Part shown: in pieces, positions 54,195 to 61,460 of the stretch | Numbering within the stretch: the first letter of the stretch is position 1 | Layout of the letters: each line of letters starts with the position of its first letter | Assembly (NCBI GenBank): GCA_017469885.1 | Contig: JAFUFO010000012.1 | Location: 1-61,460, forward strand | DNA from: Solobacterium sp. | GTDB taxonomy: Bacteria; Bacillota_I; Bacilli_A; Erysipelotrichales; Erysipelotrichaceae | DNA length: 61,460 nt | Direction of reading: 5' to 3' | Position numbers and translations under genes: made by a program | Notes under the pieces: model-generated | Database searches by the model: none | Seen by the model: the letters and a program-made list of their open reading frames with translations, nothing else | What the model was told of the DNA's origin: nothing

Positions 54195-54755
54195 ATGCAA
54201 TACGAAGAACTGATTATTGACCAGAAGATCATCGATCCCGAAATGGAACAGGAGGAACAGCGTCAGGCAAAGCTGATCTTTGACCTGAACCATACGTTCT
54301 CCGGAAGTAAGGAGTATACGGATCTCATGAACGAACTGTTCAGCGGCCGGATTGGAGACAACAGTAAGGTGCTTGCGCCGGTGTACGGAAGATACATGCA
54401 TAAGATTCAGATCGGGAAGAATGTCCTGATCAACGGCGGCTTTACCGCCATGGCATTCGGCGGAATCACAATCGAAGATGATGTGGTGATCGCGCCGAAT
54501 GTGCAGTTGCTTACCGACAATCATGACCCGTATGACCGGACGATCCTTATATGCAAACCGATCGTCATTAAGAAAGGCGCCTGGATCGGCGCCGGCGCAT
54601 CGATCCTGCCAGGGGTAACGATCGGCCGTTATGCGATCGTCGGAACGTCTGCCGTTGTCACAAAGGATGTGCCGGATTATGCGGTTGTCGCGGGAGTTCC
54701 CGCCAAGGTGCTGAAGATCCTGGACGGAGAACGGTTTGAGCCGGAGGTGCAGTAA
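54195..54755 (+). CDS. Maltose/galactoside-type sugar O-acetyltransferase
   Basis: 186 residues. The N-terminal maltose-acetyltransferase region is followed by a left-handed beta-helix of hexapeptide repeats (INGGFTAMAFGGITIEDDVV, IGAGASILPGVTIGRYAIVG), with the catalytic His in LLTDNHDPYDR. It transfers acetyl from acetyl-CoA to a sugar. The linker before the helix (LAPVYGRYMHKIQIGKNVLI) is typical of the family. TATAAT and AGAAAGGA lie upstream. It is monocistronic. Confidence 0.9.
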   Translation: MQYEELIIDQKIIDPEMEQEEQRQAKLIFDLNHTFSGSKEYTDLMNELFSGRIGDNSKVLAPVYGRYMHKIQIGKNVLINGGFTAMAFGGITIEDDVVIAPNVQLLTDNHDPYDRTILICKPIVIKKGAWIGAGASILPGVTIGRYAIVGTSAVVTKDVPDYAVVAGVPAKVLKILDGERFEPEVQ

Positions 54756-54762
54756 ACATATG

Positions 54763-54797
54763 CATGACAGGGTATCATCAGGGCTCTGTCATTTTTC
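54763..54797 (+). terminator. Intrinsic terminator after the acetyltransferase
   Basis: ATGACAG and CTGTCAT arms with TTTTTCTTT; the loop is rather long. Confidence 0.75.
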
Positions 54798-54806
54798 TTT
54801 GCGTAC

Positions 54807-54896
54807 AATGAAAATCAGCACGGCACCCTGCGGTTTGTCTCATACGAAGACCCGGATGCGGAAGAATGCGGTGAATACCGCGCACTGTCTGAATGA
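54807..54896 (+). pseudogene. Possible coding remnant without a start codon
   Basis: An open stretch of 29 codons reads NENQHGTLRFVSYEDPDAEE, then CGEYRALSE and a stop, with composition and codon use like real genes here. No ATG or ribosome site precedes it, since it emerges from the acetyltransferase terminator. It may be the 3' end of a deleted gene. The rest of the gap up to 55015 shows nothing I can support. Confidence 0.3.
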
Positions 54897-55015
54897 ACCA
54901 AACGAAAACACCTCTGACCGGCTGCGCAACAATTGCAGATATCGATACCGGGCAGAGATGTTTTTTTGACAACGCAGGAATCCCTGTATCTGATGCATGC
55001 GGTGCTGTATCGCAG

Positions 55016-57817
55016 TTACCGGATTTTCCAGGTCAGTTCAGGATCTGCTTTCGCTGTAAAGGAAAGAACCGTGCCGCGAAGCTCAAAGGATGCCGGATGC
55101 CCGTTCACCTCAAGACTCTGTACGGATCTGGGGTGACGGCAGAGATCGATTGTGACTGTGATGGTCCCTGATCTTACCGGCCGGTAATGTCCGCAGATCT
55201 CGGTTTCTGTCTGCGCATAACCAAGCAGCGGGGAATCGATCCGGTACTGATCCTTCGGAAGGGAAGGGGTAAGGGAAAGCCCGTTTCCGGTATATCGCGG
55301 GCACAGGAAATGAACTGCGGTATACAGCGGCCATGCATGCGGATGCAGACACTGGATGGGCCATTTTACGGCATCGGGGATCTCAAAGTCATCCGGCGTG
55401 CCATCAAGATAATGCTGAAGATTTTTGCGTGCGGAAGCACTGACCCGTGTTGTGCCCGGGTATTCTCCAAGAATGGAAGTATACTGATCATCCGCACTCC
55501 AGATGCCTGCCCAGATATCCGGATATACTTCGGCGTGTCTTGCCATGCTCATTTTCAGAAACTGCTCATAGGCAAGATCCGGGTCATAGCGGGTCAGTCC
55601 GATCATCAGCGGGCCGTTCAGCGCCCACCAGATCCAGCCGTCATTTTCTTCGCCGTCATAATCGGGCGCTTTCCGCTGCTTCATGGCGCCGATCGGCGAG
55701 GGATCCATAACGAGTTCCTTCATGTTTCGGATCAGCGCTTCCGCATGCTCCGGCTCGAGCGCGTCATTCATCAGCGGCCAGCAGTTTCCTTCCATGAAGA
55801 ACTCTTCCAGGTCTCCGACAAAACCATGGTGTTCATTTACCCAGATGCGCGGCACCCATCTGCCGTTGAAAGAAGAATTGACCGCTTCTTTCAGACTGCC
55901 GGAAAACACTCTGACCTCCTGTTCCATCGGATCATTGATCTCCCCCAGGATGTCCGCAAACAGATCCAGGCAGACGGATGCGAGACCTGAGGTATAAAGG
56001 CTTTCGCCGATGGAGGATGCGGTCCGTGCATCCTCCGGCGCTACCGGACGGGCTTTTTTATGTTTCAGGATACGGGACCAGTCCGTCCAGAGCAGGCGGA
56101 TCAGTCCGTGTTTCCCGGTGCCGATCTTATACCGGACATACTGATAAAGCAGCTTGCAGAGATCCAGTACGGTATGCGTTTCCGTATTATTCAGGGAAGT
56201 GCAGCCGGTTTTCCGTTCAGAAAGATAATCAAAGTCTTTTGCGGCGAGGACATATTCACACACCGCCCACAGCGTCCACAGTTCCAGATCATCAAACCGC
56301 TGCTCCATCGGCGGCCTGCGGTCTGTCCGGCTTTGCCCGGGATCTGTTCCGGTTCCTGCTTCGGAAATATAGGAGGCAGCTTCCCTGTTTTCGGAGCGGG
56401 GGTCCTGCATCAGGACACCGTGCCCGGTAAGACCGGTAAAGATATAGCCGTCATTGTCCACCATACTCAGCAGAGAATCATTGATTTCCTTTGCCTTTGC
56501 AGGGTCGGTATAAATGAAGGGAAGAAGATGGGCCGCAATATCACGGACGAAAATATTGAAACCGTGAAGATACTGATAATTGCATCCCTGATTCAGCATG
56601 TGCGTATGCACCGCGTCATCATATGTCATGGAGCTGCGCAGAAAATAACCGTGCCAGATCAGTTCGCGCTTCAGCGCTTTTTCCGCATCGCTTCCGTCCG
56701 TCTCAAAAAGAATCTGTTTTTCCTTCCATTTCGCCATGGTCTGCGCAGGTTCGGCGGATACGCAGGCGCTGTATTTTCGGACCATGGAATCCATGGAAAC
56801 GTCTTCCGGTTCATAACCGGTGAGAAATATGAGTTCTTTTGACTCATCCGGAGAAAGTGAAAACTCCGTGCAGAGAATCAGGGCGTTCTCTTCATCATAG
56901 TTTTCTGCATTGCTGCCCTTGCCGGCCCAGTCGCAGAAGGAGGAATCCGCAAACAGGCGGTGCGGGCTGAAACTGACGGAACAGGTTTCTTCCTGGTTGA
57001 GCAGAAAGGAATACAGGGCAGGCGGATTAAGATCTTCATAAGATACATTGGGCTCGATTTCCGGTCGGATTGCCTGATTCACTTCCTGAATGGAAGCGAT
57101 GTTCCGCTCTTTATCCGCTTCCGGATACTGCCAGCCGGCAAAGCGGTGCTTCACGCCTGCGCCGTGTTCATAAGCCGTGAAGACCCGCTCAAAATTCCGT
57201 GCAAATTCACGCCGGAAATAATAAGGATAATCAGGACGCACATCATGGGCAGACTGATACTGAACCGGACGGGAAGAAAACTGATAGATCTCGGTGCCCC
57301 AATAGGAATACCATTTCAGCTGTTTCACTTCGTCCGTATGGTTTGTGACCGTGACCCGGGTAAGAAACACCGGGTCATCTCCGTATGGCGCAAATGTAAT
57401 CTCCTTTACGGAAAAGGAATCATTGCCTGTTTCCTTAAGGAAGTATCCCATACCGAACACGCGGCGGAACCCGGCCTGCCCGTGATAAAACGTGGAAAGG
57501 CAGTCTTTGCCGTCGAAGAGAAATCCGAATCCGCCGGCATACTGGTTTCGTTCCGGTACATAATCGTTCAGCAGTTTCGGAGCGCCTTCATCCTGGCGTA
57601 TCCGGATATATCCGAAATTGGAAGAGAGACCGATGATCCGGTCATTGCCGATCTGGCTCCAGTGATTTCGGAAATCGCCCCAGATGGAATCTTTGTTCAC
57701 AAACGGCATCTTCTCTTCGAGATGATACTGATTACAGGTGTATTCGTACGCGGGAAGCCCCCATTCATCCGTGATCCAGCTGCCGAAGTTTCCGGATCCG
57801 TAATTATTCTTATGCAT
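55016..57817 (-). CDS. GH94/GH36-like glycoside phosphorylase or hydrolase
   Basis: 933 residues. An N-terminal beta-sandwich (about 1-300, GFGFLFDGKDCLSTFYHGQAG; VKEITFAPYGDDPVFLTRVT) leads to an (alpha/alpha)6 catalytic barrel with GFNIFVRDIAAHLLPFIYT, GLIRLLWTDWSRIL, EGNCWPLMNDAL and NDGWIWWALNGPLMIGLT. The order matches the GH94 (cellobiose phosphorylase-like) and related GT36 families. In the WTDWSR segment an acid candidate Asp is present. It has no signal peptide, so it probably acts on imported oligosaccharides. It is divergent from the GH1/PTS operon. AAGGG and a TTATACT box support the ATG at 57817. Confidence 0.8.
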   Translation of the reverse strand: MHKNNYGSGNFGSWITDEWGLPAYEYTCNQYHLEEKMPFVNKDSIWGDFRNHWSQIGNDRIIGLSSNFGYIRIRQDEGAPKLLNDYVPERNQYAGGFGFLFDGKDCLSTFYHGQAGFRRVFGMGYFLKETGNDSFSVKEITFAPYGDDPVFLTRVTVTNHTDEVKQLKWYSYWGTEIYQFSSRPVQYQSAHDVRPDYPYYFRREFARNFERVFTAYEHGAGVKHRFAGWQYPEADKERNIASIQEVNQAIRPEIEPNVSYEDLNPPALYSFLLNQEETCSVSFSPHRLFADSSFCDWAGKGSNAENYDEENALILCTEFSLSPDESKELIFLTGYEPEDVSMDSMVRKYSACVSAEPAQTMAKWKEKQILFETDGSDAEKALKRELIWHGYFLRSSMTYDDAVHTHMLNQGCNYQYLHGFNIFVRDIAAHLLPFIYTDPAKAKEINDSLLSMVDNDGYIFTGLTGHGVLMQDPRSENREAASYISEAGTGTDPGQSRTDRRPPMEQRFDDLELWTLWAVCEYVLAAKDFDYLSERKTGCTSLNNTETHTVLDLCKLLYQYVRYKIGTGKHGLIRLLWTDWSRILKHKKARPVAPEDARTASSIGESLYTSGLASVCLDLFADILGEINDPMEQEVRVFSGSLKEAVNSSFNGRWVPRIWVNEHHGFVGDLEEFFMEGNCWPLMNDALEPEHAEALIRNMKELVMDPSPIGAMKQRKAPDYDGEENDGWIWWALNGPLMIGLTRYDPDLAYEQFLKMSMARHAEVYPDIWAGIWSADDQYTSILGEYPGTTRVSASARKNLQHYLDGTPDDFEIPDAVKWPIQCLHPHAWPLYTAVHFLCPRYTGNGLSLTPSLPKDQYRIDSPLLGYAQTETEICGHYRPVRSGTITVTIDLCRHPRSVQSLEVNGHPASFELRGTVLSFTAKADPELTWKIR

Positions 57818-57939
57818 TGCGATACCCTTATCCTTTTGCTTAGTATAACATGCGGGGAAAATGCATACAGATGATGTGGAATACCCTGTTTAAGCCGGAT
57901 CCGGCGCCTGGAACAGAGAATTTTTGTTCCTTTGTTACC

Positions 57940-57969
57940 TTGACTTTCCTGTGTTTTTTCAAAGATAAT
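57940..57969 (+). promoter_or_regulatory. Promoter of the GH1/PTS operon
   Basis: TTGACT (57940-57945) and GATAAT (57964-57969) with an 18-bp spacer, about 80 bp before the GH1 start. No clear cre or antiterminator (RAT) motif was recognised. Confidence 0.55.
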
Positions 57970-58033
57970 ATAGACACTCATTTGTGTTAAAGAACACATG
58001 ATGCACAATATTTACAATCATTTTCATATCTGA

Positions 58034-59491
<1,458 letters not shown>

Positions 59492-59554
59492 TTTTCACAA
59501 AACAGCTCGAAACAATATCTGACCATAAGGGAAAATGAAAGGAAAAATATTATT

Positions 59555-60970
59555 ATGGCTCTCGACTACATTGAAACATCAAAACAGATCGTCGACGCAG
59601 TCGGCGGCGTTGACAACATCGCGTCCGCAACCCACTGCATGACGCGGCTCCGCCTTGTCCTCAAGGATGAAGGAAAGGCAAATGACGATGCGGTAAAAGG
59701 CATCAAGGGCGTCAAATCCGTGATCAAACAGGGCGGCCAGTACCAGGTCGTCATCGGAAATGAAGTATCCAACCTGTTCAAGGAATTCAAGAAACTTGGA
59801 AACTTCGGAGATGAAGGAAGTGCTCCGGCGCCGGTGAAGGCACAGGGCAATGCGCTTCAGAGACTGTTCGGCTTTGTGGCAGGCTGTCTTACACCGCTTC
59901 TGCCGGCGATGCTCGGCACAGGTATGGTCAAGGTTCTTCTTGTCCTTCTTACGACCATCGGTGTCATGGACGCGACAGGGCCGACCTATACCATTCTCTT
60001 CTCCATGGCAGACTCCTTCTTCTACATGCTGCCGGTCATGCTCGGCTGGAGTATTGCGAAGAAGACCGGCCACAGCGTTCCGCTGTACATGGTCATCGGC
60101 GCGATGCTGTGCTACCCGGATCTCATTACGCTTCTTGGCGGCGGCTCTGAAGTTGCCCGTTACGGCGTGTTCCTCGGCCAGAACTGCACCTACATTTTCG
60201 GTGTGATTCCGGTTGTCGGCGCTTCCTACACCAGCTCGGTTCTTCCGATGCTGCTGATGACCCCGGTCATGGGCTGGGCGGAAGATTTCGCAGACAGAGT
60301 ATCTCCGAATGTTCTCAAGGCATTCCTCAAGCCGATGCTCTTCCTGCTGATCTGCACCCCGATCATGCTTGTTGTCCTCGGCCCTTTGGGCGCGATTCTC
60401 GGCAATGTTCTTGCGGCCGGCATCACAGCACTCTACAATGCTGTTCCCTGGCTCACGGTTCCGATCCTCTCTGCCGCAATGCCGTTTATCGTCATGACCG
60501 GCATGCACTATGCACTGATTCCGCTTGCCATCAACAACTTTGCGGTTCTCGGCTATGACGTTGTGGTCATTATCACAATGTTCTGCTCGAACATCTGCCA
60601 GGGTGCTGCATCCCTCGGTGTTGCGCTGAAGACCAAGGATACGGAAATCAAGTCGGAAGGTATTGCCTGCGCAATTTCGGCAATCGTTGCCGGTGTTACC
60701 GAACCTGCCATGTACGGTATCAATATGCGGTTTGTCAAACCGATGATCGGTGCGGTAGCCGGCGCGGCCGCGTCAGGTCTTGTCTGCGGCCTCTTCGGCG
60801 TCAGGGGCTATACCATGGGCGGTTCTCCTTCGATTCTCACCCTCATCAACATGATCGGCGGTCCGAATCCGTATCATGGTGTGATCTGGGGCGCGATTGC
60901 GGCAGTTATCGGTATTGTGGTCGCGGTTGCGGTAACCTTTGTGCTTTACAAGGATGAGGACAACGCTTAA
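59555..60970 (+). CDS. PTS beta-glucoside-type EIIBC transporter
   Basis: 471 residues. EIIB at the N terminus carries the phosphorylated Cys28 in ASATHCMTRLRLVLKD. A linker (about 85-105) leads to an EIIC with about ten membrane helices, including GSIAKKTGHSVPLYMVIGAM-like and GMHYALIPLAINNFAVLGYD segments and AGVTEPAMYGINMRF. No EIIA domain is attached, so it must borrow a cytoplasmic EIIA from elsewhere. It imports and phosphorylates a beta-glucoside for the GH1 enzyme. Confidence 0.93.
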   Translation: MALDYIETSKQIVDAVGGVDNIASATHCMTRLRLVLKDEGKANDDAVKGIKGVKSVIKQGGQYQVVIGNEVSNLFKEFKKLGNFGDEGSAPAPVKAQGNALQRLFGFVAGCLTPLLPAMLGTGMVKVLLVLLTTIGVMDATGPTYTILFSMADSFFYMLPVMLGWSIAKKTGHSVPLYMVIGAMLCYPDLITLLGGGSEVARYGVFLGQNCTYIFGVIPVVGASYTSSVLPMLLMTPVMGWAEDFADRVSPNVLKAFLKPMLFLLICTPIMLVVLGPLGAILGNVLAAGITALYNAVPWLTVPILSAAMPFIVMTGMHYALIPLAINNFAVLGYDVVVIITMFCSNICQGAASLGVALKTKDTEIKSEGIACAISAIVAGVTEPAMYGINMRFVKPMIGAVAGAAASGLVCGLFGVRGYTMGGSPSILTLINMIGGPNPYHGVIWGAIAAVIGIVVAVAVTFVLYKDEDNA

Positions 60971-60973
60971 TCC

Positions 60974-61303
60974 ATGAGCATTGTAATGAATCTCTACTAC
61001 ACCGGTGAAAACGGCAATGCACGGAAGTTCGCGCAGGCGATGGAGGACAGCGGAATCGCTGCCCGCATCCGAGCGGAGGAAGGCAATGAGAAGTATGCCT
61101 ACTTCTTCCCGATGGATGATCCGGAAACCGTGCTTCTGATCGACGCCTGGAAAGACCAGGCATCGCTCGACTTCCATCACGCATCTCCGATGATGGGAGA
61201 ACTTGCGGCACTGCGTGAGAAGTATGATCTTCACATGCGCGCCGAACGGTATGTCACAGATACGGCAGATTCTTCGGCGGATGAAAAATTCCTGAAGAAA
61301 TAA
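60974..61303 (+). CDS. Antibiotic-biosynthesis-monooxygenase-fold small protein
   Basis: 109 residues starting 3 bp after the EIIBC stop, so co-transcribed. MNLYYTGENGNARKFAQAME, YFFPMDDPETVLLIDAWKDQ and LDFHHASPMMGELAALREKY fit the ABM ferredoxin-like fold (YgiN/putative quinol monooxygenase), with the conserved His in the LDFHH region. Such dimers may oxidise small aromatics; a link with aryl beta-glucosides released by the GH1 enzyme is conceivable but speculative. Confidence 0.82.
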   Translation: MSIVMNLYYTGENGNARKFAQAMEDSGIAARIRAEEGNEKYAYFFPMDDPETVLLIDAWKDQASLDFHHASPMMGELAALREKYDLHMRAERYVTDTADSSADEKFLKK

Positions 61304-61324
61304 TTGATCACAGAGAAAAGGTAT

Positions 61325-61404
61325 TGTAAATAAACGTAGGGTGTACCCCCTGCCTGTAAATAAACGTAGGGTTTTAGTAAATTCGCTGTAAATAAACGTA
61401 GGGT
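61325..61404 (+). repeat. Three 18-bp direct repeats, likely IS21-type left end
   Basis: TGTAAATAAACGTAGGGT occurs exactly at 61325-61342, 61355-61372 and 61387-61404, spaced 30 and 32 bp. The copies start with TG. IS21-family elements begin with TG and carry several copies of the terminal sequence at their ends that bind the transposase. The element itself would continue past the window, so identity cannot be confirmed here. Confidence 0.7.
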
Positions 61405-61460
61405 GCCCCTGACACAGACATTAAAAGCCTCCTTTCATACAATGGATATGAGCGTATCCA

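Noticed and set aside
61325-61404. CRISPR array
   Set aside because: Repeats are only 18 bp with 12-14 bp gaps, shorter than CRISPR spacers, and number just three.
61442-61460. Start of a transposase gene at the window end
   Set aside because: An ATG is present but has no ribosome site, and only six codons are visible.

Overview
The window looks like one chromosomal stretch of a low-oxygen Bacillota (Firmicutes) bacterium, most likely of the Erysipelotrichia or a neighbouring class. This placement is inferred from gene content and is not proven. Supporting points are strong AGGAGG-type ribosome sites, TTGACA/TATAAT promoters, exact or near-exact CcpA (cre) operators, PTS-coupled dihydroxyacetone kinase, split ECF transporters and a heterodimeric ABC exporter. 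No rRNA, tRNA or CRISPR array was seen. The two window edges carry mobile DNA: an IS110-family element at the left, and three copies of an 18-bp repeat at the right that look like the end of an IS21-type element.

Layout. 0-1.6 kb: IS110 transposase with a long non-coding flank. 1.6-12.9 kb: mixed housekeeping and accessory genes (orphan VOC domain, GtrA-like protein, CDF metal exporter, hybrid histidine kinase, phosphodiesterase, zinc-ribbon proteins, hydrolases, a DUF5131 radical-SAM-like protein). 13.1-21.4 kb: glycerol and glycerol-3-phosphate block, with a cre site, glpK, glpF, a three-gene FAD/iron-sulfur dehydrogenase operon, two small double-glycine-leader peptides, then pgsA and plsY, which both consume glycerol-3-phosphate. 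21.5-26.3 kb: an ECF S component and an Fe3+/sugar-phosphate type ABC importer under a cre-overlapped promoter. 26.4-29.6 kb: PanE-like reductase and two Gfo/Idh/MocA oxidoreductases.

29.8-34.9 kb: a tightly coupled operon of fused ECF ATPases, EcfT and three tandem, diverged SAM-hydrolase (DUF62) paralogues. 35.1-37.2 kb: dhaL-dhaM-dhaK on the minus strand. 37.5-41.2 kb: icd, a small unknown gene and glnS. 41.4-54.8 kb: SIS-domain protein, DegV, small membrane and lipoproteins, a heterodimeric ABC exporter, nucleoside phosphorylase, HD nucleotidase, metallophosphoesterase, MFS transporter, MBL hydrolase and acetyltransferase. 55.0-61.3 kb: carbohydrate block (GH94/GH36-like enzyme, GH1 6-phospho-beta-glucosidase, PTS EIIBC, small monooxygenase-fold protein).

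How the genes fit together. Glycerol enters by GlpF, is phosphorylated by GlpK, and is either oxidised by the FAD dehydrogenase set to dihydroxyacetone phosphate or used by PlsY and PgsA for phospholipids. DhaKLM feeds free dihydroxyacetone into the same pool using PTS phosphate.

The two most unusual items are (i) the triplet of DUF62 paralogues, whose family works as trimers with active sites between subunits, so the triplet may form a heterotrimer; and (ii) a pair of cysteine-free peptides of 55 and 57 residues with near-canonical double-glycine leaders and a shared C-terminal QPGGNE motif, with no recognised processing peptidase nearby.
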